A DNA stretch of 42,352 nucleotides from an uncultured Oscillospiraceae bacterium (GCA_946546815.1 CAMNOL010000007.1:1-42352), one strand, 5' to 3'; shown: positions 1-7,830, counted from the stretch's first letter. Notes: a model not told the origin generated them from the sequence alone. Numbers and translations are program-made.

Positions 1-189
1 TGGCGGAGAATAAACCGCAAGGCGCCGAAGTTCTTATTGTGCGGTGATGCCTTAAGTATACCATACCTGTCAATGGAGCAAAAAGGCCAGTGTTTTGATG
101 TTTAAAGCCCCTCCGGAGGGTGCATACTGAGGAAAAGGCTGGAATCCAGTCAAAAACCAGGTCCCCGTGACCGGAAAGGAACCGATCTC
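1..189 (+). other. Upstream edge region; possible 3' end of a truncated gene
   Basis: Two reading frames are open from the window edge. One ends at 45-47 (last residues AENKPQGAEVLIVR); the other ends at 103-105 (last residues GQCFDV). Either could be the tail of a gene lying outside the window, and I cannot decide between them. After position 105 there is a perfect palindrome, CCCTCCGGAGGG (about 109-120), and a small GGTC/GACC hairpin just before the ribosome site of the next gene. No clear promoter was found. Confidence 0.3.
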
Positions 190-573
190 ATGTCCATGCC
201 AAAGCTCCGTTTTTCGCTGCTGGCCATTGCGCTGACCCTGGCGGCGGCGCTGTCCGTCTCCGCACTGCTGTACGCCGCCTCCCCCGCCGTCTCCGCTTCC
301 TCAGCGGAGCAGGTCCCCGCCGCCGAAGCTCCTCCCCCGCCTCAGGAGCAGCCTGCCGATGTCCCGGAGGAATCCCCCGCCGCTCCGGAGCCATTGTACG
401 TGCTCCGGGATGTGGACGGGGAGCTGTGCATCTTCCGGAACAGCCGTCTGCTCCGCCACACCGGCGTGTACACCGCCTCCCTGCCCCGGGAGGACCGGGA
501 GCTGCTGGCCGGGGGCATTGCAGCCGGGTCGGAGCAGGCCCTTGCCTCCCTGCTGGAGGACCTTTGCTCCTGA
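190..573 (+). CDS. Small secreted or membrane-anchored protein with BofC-C-like tail
   Basis: This is a 127-residue protein. Residues about 5-30 form an uncleaved or cleavable signal sequence (FSLLAIALTLAAALS followed by Ala/Ser). A Pro/Ala/Glu-rich linker covers about 36-68, and a compact C-terminal domain covers about 69-127. That domain (YVLRDVDGELCIFRNS, then LPREDRELLAGGI and LLEDLCS) resembles the C-terminal domain of BofC, the forespore intermembrane regulator of SpoIVB, and related clostridial proteins in which a 'DG-x-(V/I)' strand is followed by LP-x-x-D-x-x-LL. The family call is from memory and inference; a sporulation role is not shown. The ATG at 190 is preferred over 196 because AAAGGA sits 9 bases upstream of it. 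It is monocistronic and converges on lysC. Confidence 0.55.
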   Translation: MSMPKLRFSLLAIALTLAAALSVSALLYAASPAVSASSAEQVPAAEAPPPPQEQPADVPEESPAAPEPLYVLRDVDGELCIFRNSRLLRHTGVYTASLPREDRELLAGGIAAGSEQALASLLEDLCS

Positions 574-589
574 CCCGGAAGAGTCAGAA

Positions 590-626
590 AGGGCGGCATC
601 TGCAGAAACCCCGCAGGTGCCGCCCT
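590..626 (-). terminator. Intrinsic terminator of the lysC operon
   Basis: An 8-9 bp perfect stem (AGGGCGGCA / TGCCGCCCT) encloses an 18-base loop. On the minus strand it is followed by TTTCT, so it ends the pheB-hom-lysC transcript. It lies between converging genes and may also stop the small secreted gene. Confidence 0.7.
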
Positions 627-645
627 GAATGTTTGAAAGAACTGA

Positions 646-1866
646 TTATCTTCCGTACTCCGCAAAGAACTTGTCGTGAACCGCCTGGACTGCCCGGTCC
701 GCGTCGTTCTCATCCACCAGCACGGAGACCTTGATCTCGGAGGTGGAGATCATGTTGATGTTGATACCCGCGTTGAACAGGGCCTCGAACATATTGGCGG
801 CCACGCCGGGGTTGCCAATCATGCCGGCGCCGACGATGGAAACCTTGGCCACGTGATCGTTGATCTCCAGGCGATCGTAGCCCAAGGACTCTTTGCGCTC
901 CTCCAGCAGTGTTTTGGCCTGCTCCAGGTCACTTTTCTTGACGGTGAAGGAGATGTCCTTTTCCTCGTTGCGGCCGATGGACTGCAGGATGATGTCCACA
1001 TTGATCTTCTTGCCCGCCAGCAGAGAGAAGATATGGAAGGCGATACCCGGCTCGTTCCTCAGGCCGACCAGCGCCAGACGGGCGATATTCTTATCCTTAG
1101 CGACTCCACTGACATGAGATTTTTCCATCTTTTTCACGACCTCTTTGACTTTAGTTCCGGGTTTGCCGGTGAAGCTGGAGAGCACCTCCAGGTTGACATG
1201 GTAGCGTTTTGCCATTTCCACGCTGCGGTTGTGGAGCACCCCGGCGCCGACGGTTGCCAGCTCCAGCATCTCGTCGTAGGTGATCTCCTCCAGCATATGG
1301 GTGCCCCTGACCTTGTTGGGGTCGGAGGTGAACACGCCGTCCACGTCGGTGTAAATCTGGCACAGGTCCGCGTGCAGCGCGGCAGCCAGCGCCACGGCGG
1401 AGGTGTCGCTGCCGCCCCGGCCCAGCGTGGTCACATCCCCCCGGCGGTTGATGCCCTGGAACCCAGTAAACAGCACGATCTTGTGCTGATCCAGCTCCAT
1501 CTGAAGGCGCTCCGTGTCAATTTTGGTGATCCGGGCGTCACCATAGGTGGTGTTGGTCTTGAACCCTACCTGCCAGGCGTTCAGGGACACCACGGGGTAG
1601 CCCATGCCCTGGATGCACATGGCGGCCAGCGCCACAGACTGCTGCTCGCCGGTGCTCATCAGCTGGTCCAGCTCCCGCTTGCTGGCTCTGGGGTTGTACT
1701 CCATCGCCTTGGCAATCAGCTCATCGGTGTATTTGCCCTGGGCAGAGAGCACCACGACCACGTCGTTGCCCTGGTTGTAGGTGTCGGTGATGATTTTGGC
1801 GACGTGCCGGACCCGGTCCAGTCCTCCCACGGAGGTGCCGCCGAATTTTTGTACGATCAATGCCAT
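646..1866 (-). CDS. lysC: Aspartate kinase
   Basis: It phosphorylates L-aspartate to 4-phospho-L-aspartate, the entry step to lysine, threonine and methionine, in the cytoplasm. The protein has 406 residues. The amino-acid kinase domain begins with KFGGTSV (residues 7-13), includes a GRGGSDTSA motif near residue 173, and is followed by two C-terminal ACT domains (about 265-400) that normally bind lysine and/or threonine for feedback control. The start is set at 1866, where AGGGGGT lies 8-13 bases upstream; an upstream in-frame ATG would add 34 low-complexity Arg-rich residues and has no support. It is the last gene of the pheB-hom-lysC run. The 155-base gap after hom has no obvious promoter. 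Confidence 0.95.
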   Translation of the reverse strand: MALIVQKFGGTSVGGLDRVRHVAKIITDTYNQGNDVVVVLSAQGKYTDELIAKAMEYNPRASKRELDQLMSTGEQQSVALAAMCIQGMGYPVVSLNAWQVGFKTNTTYGDARITKIDTERLQMELDQHKIVLFTGFQGINRRGDVTTLGRGGSDTSAVALAAALHADLCQIYTDVDGVFTSDPNKVRGTHMLEEITYDEMLELATVGAGVLHNRSVEMAKRYHVNLEVLSSFTGKPGTKVKEVVKKMEKSHVSGVAKDKNIARLALVGLRNEPGIAFHIFSLLAGKKINVDIILQSIGRNEEKDISFTVKKSDLEQAKTLLEERKESLGYDRLEINDHVAKVSIVGAGMIGNPGVAANMFEALFNAGININMISTSEIKVSVLVDENDADRAVQAVHDKFFAEYGR

Positions 1867-2021
1867 TTGAAAAAATGACCCCCTGTTCGTTTTCATCCGG
1901 AACGGCAGAAGAGCACACAGAAGCAGCTGAGGCGTTCTGGGGCGCCGTTGCCGGCGCAGTCCCCTCATTGATTCTGCGCGGCGCTGCCCTGACGTTCCGA
2001 ATTACCTATTTCTATGTCGAA

Positions 2022-3218
2022 TTACAGCACCCGGTACATGGCTTTGACGTCCATGTCCTTCGTCAGCTCCCTCACCTGAGCGGGCGTCAGCGCCTCGTCG
2101 GTGATAAAAGCGTTCTCGCCGTCCTTGGCGTCGCCGTTGCGCAGGCGGCGGGTGCCCTCTACGGCGAAGTCGCCGGCCACCCGGACATACCACTGGTTGG
2201 CAATCTCTTCCACGGAGTAAACGGTGTCCTCACCGCCCTCTTCCCAGCTGATGACCTTCTTGCCCTTCATGCGGACAATGTCCATCACATCCGCCACAAC
2301 CGCAGAGGCGGTGGGCAGCTTGCCGGCGCCCCGGCCGTAGAACATCACGTCGCCGATGGAGTCTCCGGTGACCTGGATGGCGTTGAACACGTCCTCCACG
2401 TTGGCCAGAGGGGAATCCTCCGCCACCAGATGGGGGGCAACATAGGCGCAGACCTTCAGGTCGGAGTCCCGGCGGATGGAACGGCCCAGCAGCTTGATCT
2501 TGTAGCCGCCGCTGCGGGCATAGGCCACATCAGACAGGGTGATGCCGGTGATGCCCTCGGTGGGCACCTGATCGGGGTAGATATGGCGTCCGAAGCCCAG
2601 GGAGGACAGGATGCAGATCTTCCGGCAGGCGTCCCAGCCCAGAATATCGGCGGAGGGGTCGCGCTCGGCGTAGCCGTTGGCCTGGGCCTCCTTCAGCGCA
2701 GCGTCGAAGGACAGACCGGCGCGGATCATGCGGGTCAGAATGTAGTTGGTGGTGCCGTTGAGGATGCCGACGATCTCCTGCAGCTCATTGGCGGCCAGGC
2801 AGCTGGTCATGGGGCGCAGGATGGGAATGCCGCCGCCCACGGAGGCTTCGAACAGATAGGAGCAGTGGTTCTCCTTGGCCAGCTTCAGCAGCTCACAGCC
2901 GTGGGTGGCCACCAGCTCCTTGTTGGAGGTGACCACGCTCTTGCCGGCCTTCAGCGCCCGGCGGGTGCAGTCCAGGGGGAAGGGTACGCCGCCCATGGTC
3001 TCCACCACGATCTGGACCTCGGGGTCATTCTCGATCACAGAGAAATCATGGACCACCCGGTCAGCAAACACGCTGTCGGGAAACTCCCGCCGATCCAGGA
3101 TATATTTCACATTCACTTTGTTGGCAACGCGCTCGGAAATGTGCTGGCCGTTCTTATAAAGAATCTCGCCAACGCCGCTTCCCACGACGCCGTAACCCAG
3201 AATTGCTACGTTTACCAT
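2022..3218 (-). CDS. hom: Homoserine dehydrogenase with shortened regulatory tail
   Basis: It reduces aspartate semialdehyde to homoserine with NAD(P)H, the branch point towards threonine and methionine. The protein has 398 residues. The Rossmann motif GYGVVGSGVGE sits at residues 8-18, the substrate domain carries the family signature NGTTNYIL, and GWDACRK holds the catalytic Asp/Lys pair. The family commonly ends in a full ACT domain (about 430 residues in Bacillus). Here only about 58 residues follow the catalytic core: a first strand (WYVRVAGDF) and the closing part (AFITDEALTPAQV), with the middle of the ACT fold apparently missing. Threonine feedback may therefore be weakened or supplied by the neighbouring ACT protein (inference). 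The start at 3218 follows AGAGAGGTG. It lies 113 bases after the ACT-domain gene, in the same direction. Confidence 0.93.
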   Translation of the reverse strand: MVNVAILGYGVVGSGVGEILYKNGQHISERVANKVNVKYILDRREFPDSVFADRVVHDFSVIENDPEVQIVVETMGGVPFPLDCTRRALKAGKSVVTSNKELVATHGCELLKLAKENHCSYLFEASVGGGIPILRPMTSCLAANELQEIVGILNGTTNYILTRMIRAGLSFDAALKEAQANGYAERDPSADILGWDACRKICILSSLGFGRHIYPDQVPTEGITGITLSDVAYARSGGYKIKLLGRSIRRDSDLKVCAYVAPHLVAEDSPLANVEDVFNAIQVTGDSIGDVMFYGRGAGKLPTASAVVADVMDIVRMKGKKVISWEEGGEDTVYSVEEIANQWYVRVAGDFAVEGTRRLRNGDAKDGENAFITDEALTPAQVRELTKDMDVKAMYRVL

Positions 3219-3331
3219 AATACACCTCTCTATTCAATCAGGAATCCGGTCTCCCTTGCTCCGGTTCAGCCCCGGCAGAGACGAAACTGCCGCGCCTGGT
3301 TAGAATCGGGGGGCCGGATCCAAAATCAACA

Positions 3332-3772
3332 TTACCCGGCCAGTACCTCAAACTTCACCACGCCGCTGAGCTCCTGGACCTGATGCACGAGCTCCTCCAG
3401 GGACACCAGCAGTCCGCTGGTCTCGGCGCTCAGATTCACCGCAGCCACGCTGCCGGTGGGAATGGTCTGGTTGATGGTGAGAATATTTCCGCCGCTGGCG
3501 GCAAAAATATTCAGGATGGCGGAAAGAATGCCCGGTTCGTCCCGGAGCATCGCCTGGAAGGTGACAATGTGACCGTTCATCATGTCGTTGAAGGGCCGGA
3601 CCGCATCCTTATACTTATAAAATGCGCTTCGGCTGATGCCCACCCTCCGGGTGGCCTCGTTTACGGTGGAGACCTCACCCAGTTCCAGAGCCTGCTTTGC
3701 CTGGACAACCTTGATGAAGATCTCCGGCAGCGCGCTGGCCTCTACAATAAAAAACTTGGGAACCTTCGGCAT
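3332..3772 (-). CDS. pheB: ACT-domain protein of the PheB/UPF0735 family
   Basis: The protein has 146 residues. The N-terminal half (about 1-60) contains a helix-turn-helix-like segment (TVNEATRRVGISRSAFYKYK). The C-terminal half (about 68-145) is an ACT domain (HIVTFQAMLRDEPGILSAIL, then ILTINQTIPTG). This architecture matches UPF0735/PheB of Bacillus, whose biochemical role is not settled. Sitting first in an operon with homoserine dehydrogenase and aspartate kinase, it is a plausible amino-acid-responsive regulator of this branch, but that is inference. The start ATG at 3772 has AGGAGTAAC upstream. A clear sigma-A promoter lies just upstream. Confidence 0.88.
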   Translation of the reverse strand: MPKVPKFFIVEASALPEIFIKVVQAKQALELGEVSTVNEATRRVGISRSAFYKYKDAVRPFNDMMNGHIVTFQAMLRDEPGILSAILNIFAASGGNILTINQTIPTGSVAAVNLSAETSGLLVSLEELVHQVQELSGVVKFEVLAG

Positions 3773-3835
3773 ATCTGTTACTCCTCCTACATCTGTCCAC
3801 GCAGAGTGGTCATTTGTATTCGCTATGCAGAAGCC

Positions 3836-3864
3836 ATTATAGCATTCTGCTTTAACAAATTCAA
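3836..3864 (-). promoter_or_regulatory. Sigma-A promoter for pheB-hom-lysC
   Basis: On the minus strand, TTGAAT (3859-3864) and TATAAT (3836-3841) are separated by 17 bases. The start would fall about 55 bases before the pheB start codon. Confidence 0.7.
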
Positions 3865-4010
3865 CTGTAGAATTACCGATTTTTCCGGCGGACCGGAATT
3901 TTTCTTTGGTGAGTTAGAAAGAAAACCGGGTTTTTCGGCATTGGCCCTGGAAAAACTCCCTGATTGCTCCCCGAATTACACCCGGAAGGACGCGCAAAAA
4001 GGAGGTATTT

Positions 4011-5018
4011 ATGTCCCAGACAGCAAAGAAAATCCTCCTCTCCGCCCTGCTGCTGCTCTCCCTGCTGATGGGCCCGGTCCGGCGCTGCGCCGCCGCCGCC
4101 GGCCTTGCTCTGCTCGCCGCCGCCGCCGCAGACCGTCCTGTAAGCTGGCTGGAGCGCCGCCGGGTGCCCCGCTGGCTGGGTGCGCTGCTGGTGGTTGGCG
4201 GTGCGGTGAGCGGGGCGCTGCTGGCGCTGTGGACGCTGGCCAGCCGGCTGTGCGGCACGGTACACCGCATCAGTCCGCTGTTTCCCGACCTGAGCACCCT
4301 GTTCCGGCGGCTGAGCACCGCCGCCGCCGTGCTGCCGGAGGGCATGGGCGCGCTGGCCAGGCAGGGGCTGGAGCTTCTGAATCAGCGCAGCAGCGCCATC
4401 CCGGGACAGATCACCGCCTGGGCCGCCCGGGTCAGCGGGAGAGTGCTGTCCACCCTGCCGGAAAAGCTGTTTTTCCTGCTGATTGTGGTGCTCTGCGGTT
4501 TTTACGCCGCGTCGGACTGGCCAAACCTGCGCCGGCAGCTGGGCGCAGTGATCCCCGCAGCGTGGCGGCGGCACGTGCTCTCCGCCCTGCACTCTCTGAA
4601 ACGGGGCCTCACCGGCTGGCTGCGGGCACAGGGCCTGCTGATGCTGATCCAGTTTCTGGTGCTCACCGCCGGCCTTTCCGTTCTGCACATCCGGGGCGCC
4701 GGAGCGGCGGCGGCGCTGGTGGCGCTGGCGGACGCCATGCCCCTGCTGGGCACCGGAGCGGTGCTGCTGCCCTGGGCGGCGCTGCTGTGGCTGGAGGGGC
4801 ACACCCTGCGTGCGCTGGGGGTCTGTCTGCTGACGCTGGTGTGCTGGCTGACCCGGACCATGCTGGAGCCCCGGCTTGTGGGGAAGCAGGCGGGACTCAG
4901 CCCGTTTTTCACGCTGCTGGCCATGTACCTGGGACTGCAGTGCTTCGGCCTTCCCGGGCTCATTGGCGTTCCGGTTGCGGCAGCGGCGGCGGCGCAGCTG
5001 AAAGGGCATCGTTTGTGA
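4011..5018 (+). CDS. AI-2E family (UPF0118/PF01594) membrane transporter
   Basis: This 335-residue polytopic membrane protein has about seven to eight hydrophobic segments: two at the N-terminus, a long polar periplasm-type loop around residues 80-135, then paired helices to the C-terminus. The conserved C-terminal pattern MLEPRLVGKQAGLSPFFTLL, followed by a glycine-rich last helix, is characteristic of the AI-2E/YtvI permease family. Members have been linked to autoinducer-2 export, Na+/H+ antiport and other substrates, so substrate cannot be assigned. The sequence is unusually rich in Ala, Leu and Arg, and very GC-rich. The start follows a strong AAAGGAGG. It stands alone, divergent from pheB. 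A hairpin (ACTTTTTC/GAAAAAGT, 5020-5043) follows immediately but lacks a T-tract. Confidence 0.85.
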   Translation: MSQTAKKILLSALLLLSLLMGPVRRCAAAAGLALLAAAAADRPVSWLERRRVPRWLGALLVVGGAVSGALLALWTLASRLCGTVHRISPLFPDLSTLFRRLSTAAAVLPEGMGALARQGLELLNQRSSAIPGQITAWAARVSGRVLSTLPEKLFFLLIVVLCGFYAASDWPNLRRQLGAVIPAAWRRHVLSALHSLKRGLTGWLRAQGLLMLIQFLVLTAGLSVLHIRGAGAAAALVALADAMPLLGTGAVLLPWAALLWLEGHTLRALGVCLLTLVCWLTRTMLEPRLVGKQAGLSPFFTLLAMYLGLQCFGLPGLIGVPVAAAAAAQLKGHRL

Positions 5019-5116
5019 GACTTTTTCCTGTTACAGAAAAAGTTCCCGGCTTTTGCCTCTGCACAGCCGTTGAAAACAGAAGTTTCTTCCATTCCATGAG
5101 ACTGGCAAAATAGTTC

Positions 5117-5145
5117 TTGCTTTTTTCTGGCGATTCGGGTACAAT
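5117..5145 (+). promoter_or_regulatory. Sigma-A promoter for the first DUF1292 gene (and possibly 6S RNA)
   Basis: TTGCTT (5117-5122) and TACAAT (5140-5145) are separated by 17 bases. The predicted start is about 18 bases before the AAAGG ribosome site. Confidence 0.7.
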
Positions 5146-5169
5146 ACCAATGAAAGGCTGGTGAGTATC

Positions 5170-5499
5170 ATGAGCGACAAGCCCAGGAACAACCCCAACG
5201 AAATGGATGAGGACTACGGCTCCACCTTTATCACTCTGACCAGTGAGGACGGAGAGGAGCTGGAGCTGGAATATCTCGACACCCTCGAGTATAAAGACAA
5301 CATTTATATGGCCTTCTTCCCCACTGTCCCCGAGGACGCTGATCCGGATCAGCTGGAAGAGGATGAGGAGTACGGCCTGATTATTATGAAGGTCATTGAA
5401 GTGGACGGCGAAGAACAGCTGGCCACGCTGGACAGCGAAGAGGAGGCCGAAGAGGTCTATCAGCAGTTTATGGAAGAACTGCTGGAGGACGAGGAATAA
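5170..5499 (+). CDS. DUF1292 (YrzB-like) acidic protein
   Basis: This 109-residue, very acidic cytoplasmic protein has the DUF1292 pattern: FITLTSEDGEELELEYLDTL, then YMAFFP and YGLIIMKV, and a Glu-rich tail (EEDEE) that probably forms a helix. The family is widespread in Firmicutes and its function is not known. The ATG at 5170 is preferred over the in-frame GTG at 5161 because AAAGG at 5153-5157 is correctly spaced only for the ATG. It lies directly upstream of 6S RNA with no terminator between, and a second DUF1292 paralogue occurs at 9662-9961 beside ruvX. Confidence 0.88.
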   Translation: MSDKPRNNPNEMDEDYGSTFITLTSEDGEELELEYLDTLEYKDNIYMAFFPTVPEDADPDQLEEDEEYGLIIMKVIEVDGEEQLATLDSEEEAEEVYQQFMEELLEDEE

Positions 5500-5527
5500 T
5501 CCCCTGTTCCATGGCATAAGATCAAGT

Positions 5528-5720
5528 TGAGCCCTGCGGGGTGCGTGATGATCCTTTTTTTAACCCACATTTCTGAAAAGGGACGCAATAGCTCTCATAA
5601 CTGTTTGCAGACCTCCCGGTCTCGGCCGGAAGCTGGTAGCAGTAACGTTATGCGGCGGCGACCCACCTGCCTATTTGGTGCAGGTTGAATCGGGATCACA
5701 CGGCTCATGCGGGGTTTTTC
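5528..5720 (+). ncRNA. ssrS: 6S RNA (SsrS)
   Basis: The ~190-nt segment matches the clostridial 6S pattern. A closing helix (TGAGCC at 5528-5533 with GGCTCA at 5702-5707) is followed inward by an imperfect helix (GTGATGATCC with GGATCACAC). The 3' half holds the typical GGCGGCGACCCACCTG hairpin whose other arm is CAGGTTGAATCGGG, with GGATCACACGGCTC before a T-rich end. 6S RNA mimics an open promoter and sequesters sigma-A RNA polymerase in stationary phase. No good promoter is seen immediately upstream, so it may be processed from the DUF1292 transcript. Boundaries are approximate. Confidence 0.85.
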
Positions 5721-5761
5721 TTTTTCACAATGCAGCGCCTTACGTGATATAGCACCAAGCA

Positions 5762-5788
5762 GAGGACCGCCGGGTCCTCATTTTTTTT
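5762..5788 (+). terminator. Intrinsic terminator downstream of 6S RNA
   Basis: The stem GAGGACC/GGTCCTC with loop GCCG is followed by eight T residues (5781-5788). It probably ends transcripts running past the 6S RNA gene. Confidence 0.85.
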
Positions 5789-5799
5789 GAAACTGCACC

Positions 5800-5828
5800 T
5801 TGTTTTTTGAGGTCTCATCCTATATAAT
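5800..5828 (+). promoter_or_regulatory. Strong sigma-A promoter upstream of the parvulin-like gene
   Basis: TTGTTT (5800-5805) and a perfect TATAAT (5823-5828) are 17 bases apart. The start would be near 5835. Confidence 0.8.
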
Positions 5829-5834
5829 GAGCTA

Positions 5835-6004
5835 CGATTGCAAAGCATTACGTCCATCCTAGAGCAAGATTCAAGAATACTGGCACAAAGGAAGGAGTAC
5901 AAAATCATTCAGAACGAGGCGGAGGACGCAGGCAGGCTGACGCCTGTCAAGGATGACAACGAAGTTGTGGAGGATTTTGCGCCCTGAACTGTGTCAGGGT
6001 TTTT
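5835..6004 (+). other. Short transcription unit or leader with a start-less 49-codon frame
   Basis: From the predicted start near 5835, a frame stays open to the TGA at 5985-5987 and looks protein-like (ILEQDSRILAQRKEYKIIQ, then VKDDNEVVEDFAP). It has no ATG or GTG; the only usual initiator is TTG at 5838, almost leaderless. A good AAGGAAGGAG at about 5888-5897 is followed by no standard start codon in frame. The stop codon lies inside the terminator stem. It could be a small protein with a rare start, a decayed gene or an untranslated leader. I do not recognise the sequence. Confidence 0.4.
5982..6004 (+). terminator. Intrinsic terminator or attenuator before the parvulin-like gene
   Basis: A six-base stem CCCTGA/TCAGGG with loop ACTGTG is followed by five T residues. 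It sits 48 bases before the next start codon, with no further promoter between, so the downstream gene must depend on read-through of this element. Confidence 0.7.
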
Positions 6005-6051
6005 AAAGATTGCAATAACGAGGAATCAATTTGGAGGTTAACAGAGCAGCT

Positions 6052-7674
6052 ATGAGTGTTCAAAAGAAAGAAACGGACAAGCGACTGGAAGGCCTGTCCA
6101 TCAAAGAGCGCAACGAGATTCTGGCTGAGCAGAAGGAAGAGCGCAAGTGGCGCGTTTACGGCGTCATCGCCGTGGTGGTCATCGCACTGATCGCCGCCCT
6201 TCTGTTCTGGGACCACGGCTTCATCCAGAGCCGCGCCACCGCCGTCACCATCGGGGAGAAATCCTACTCCGCCGCCGACGTGGATTACTACTACTATTCC
6301 CAGTACAACACCATGTACGCCTACGCCAGCTACTACGGCATTGACACCAGCAAGAGCCTGAAGGAGCAGGAGGCTTACGACGGCCAGACCTGGTACGAGT
6401 ACCTGAGAAGCAACGCCGAGTCCTCTCTGCGGGAGGTCAGCACCCTGGCTCAGCAGGCTGAGGCCGCCGGCTACACCATCTCCGAGGACGGCCAGAAGAA
6501 CATCGACGATATGCTGGCCAACGTGGAGAAGGCCGCAAAGACCAACAACGTCTCCCAGGCCTACTACCTGCGGCGTATGTTCGGCCGTTTTATGACCATG
6601 AGCCGCTTTGAGAAGATTATCACCGAGTACTTCTACGCCTACGACTATCAGGCCAGCAAAACCGAGGGCTTTGAGGTCTCTGAGGACGAGATCAAGGACT
6701 ATTATAAGGAGCACAAGGACGAGCTGGACACCTTTGACTTCGCCGCCTACAAAGTGAACGTGGAAACCGAAACCGATGAGGACGGCAACGAAATCCCCGC
6801 CACCGAGGAGCAGATCGCTGCAGCAAAGAAGGGCGCTGAGCAGCTGAAGGATGCACTGAAGGACGGCGACCAGAAGAAGATCGACCAGCTGGTCAGCGCG
6901 CTGAATGCTGCGGATTATTCCGATGTGGTCGGCGCAAACCTGGGCAACTTCGCCTTTGGCAAGTGGCTCACCAGCAGCGACCGCAAGAAGGGCGACGTCA
7001 CCGTTATCGAGGACGCCGAAGCCTCTTCTGAGGAAGGCTCTGACCAGGATGAGACCAGTGTGACCGGCTACTTCGCCGTGAAATTCAACAGCCGCAAGCG
7101 CGATGAGTACAAGGCCGGTTCCCTGCTGGCCGTCAGCATTCCCGCTGAGCAGGTGGCCGCCGAGCCCGCCGATGGGGACAGCTCCGCCGAAGCCGAGAGC
7201 GAGGACGCTGAGCCTGTTTACGACATGGAGGGCGCCAAAGCCGCCGCCGATGCCTTCGTAAAGACCTGGCTGGACAACGGCGGCACCGAAGAGGCCCTGC
7301 GCCAGATGACCACCGACAGTTCCGCCGAGGAGGAAGAGGAGGCCGCCGACAGCTCTGCCGAAGGCACCGATTCCGCCGCTCCCACCTACGTTCTGAGCGA
7401 GTTTGAGAGCGTCAGCAAGGAGTCCGGCGCACTTCCCGAGGAGGCCGTGACCTGGCTGTACAGCGGGGAGCACAACGTCGGGGACTGCACCGTGGTGGAG
7501 GACGCTGACGCCAACCGCTATCTGGTGATTTGCTTCAACGGCTACGATGAGCTCCCCTACTGGCAGGAGACCGCCAAGAGCGCCATTCAGTCTGACAAGT
7601 ACACCGAATGGTACGAGGGCATTCAGGACAAGTACGAGCCCACTGAGACCTGGTTCTTCAGCCAGGTGGGCTGA
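6052..7674 (+). CDS. Membrane-anchored SurA/PrsA-like protein with degenerate parvulin repeats
   Basis: The protein has 540 residues. A charged cytoplasmic N-terminus (1-33) is followed by one transmembrane helix (about 34-53, VYGVIAVVVIALIAALLFW) and a large extracytoplasmic part. Residues about 70-215 resemble the SurA N-terminal helical domain. Two regions, about 220-370 and 390-520, each end in a parvulin-like strand pattern (GYFAVKFNSRKRDEYKAG; RYLVICFNGYDELPYW). Neither shows the full PPIC active-site signature, so catalysis is doubtful and a chaperone or holdase role is as likely. Acidic Ser/Ala/Glu linkers interrupt both repeats. The start is the ATG at 6052 with GGAGG at 6033-6037, not the upstream TTG. 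It is followed by a strong terminator. Confidence 0.7.
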   Translation: MSVQKKETDKRLEGLSIKERNEILAEQKEERKWRVYGVIAVVVIALIAALLFWDHGFIQSRATAVTIGEKSYSAADVDYYYYSQYNTMYAYASYYGIDTSKSLKEQEAYDGQTWYEYLRSNAESSLREVSTLAQQAEAAGYTISEDGQKNIDDMLANVEKAAKTNNVSQAYYLRRMFGRFMTMSRFEKIITEYFYAYDYQASKTEGFEVSEDEIKDYYKEHKDELDTFDFAAYKVNVETETDEDGNEIPATEEQIAAAKKGAEQLKDALKDGDQKKIDQLVSALNAADYSDVVGANLGNFAFGKWLTSSDRKKGDVTVIEDAEASSEEGSDQDETSVTGYFAVKFNSRKRDEYKAGSLLAVSIPAEQVAAEPADGDSSAEAESEDAEPVYDMEGAKAAADAFVKTWLDNGGTEEALRQMTTDSSAEEEEEAADSSAEGTDSAAPTYVLSEFESVSKESGALPEEAVTWLYSGEHNVGDCTVVEDADANRYLVICFNGYDELPYWQETAKSAIQSDKYTEWYEGIQDKYEPTETWFFSQVG

Positions 7675-7690
7675 TCGGGTCAAAAAAGCA

Positions 7691-7736
7691 GGCAGCTCTG
7701 TGATTTGTGTCACGGAGCTGCCTTGTTTTATTTTTA
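7691..7736 (+). terminator. Intrinsic terminator after the parvulin-like gene
   Basis: A long stem GGCAGCTC.GTGA / TCAC.GAGCTGCC (7691-7722) is followed by TTGTTTTATTTTT. Confidence 0.9.
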
Positions 7737-7830
7737 TAATATATAGTAATCGCTGGCCCCCTCATTATATTTCAGTCTTTTTTGATAAAAATGGCAGCTT
7801 TTTCCTCGCGGAATCTGTGCATCTTTTCCA

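Noticed and set aside
676-1878. 400-codon plus-strand ORF opposite aspartate kinase (and similar long mirror ORFs opposite hom, the parvulin-like gene, purM, purH, leuC, leuB and others)
   Set aside because: They are antisense shadows caused by high GC at third positions; they have His/Gln/Val-rich translations, no ribosome sites and overlap clearly conserved genes.
3219-3331. T-box, threonine or lysine leader between the ACT gene and hom
   Set aside because: Small hairpins are present but there is no T-box core, no L-box and no terminator.
5020-5043. Terminator after the AI-2E family gene
   Set aside because: A perfect 8-bp stem is present but made mostly of A-T pairs and followed by TCCCGG, not a T-tract.
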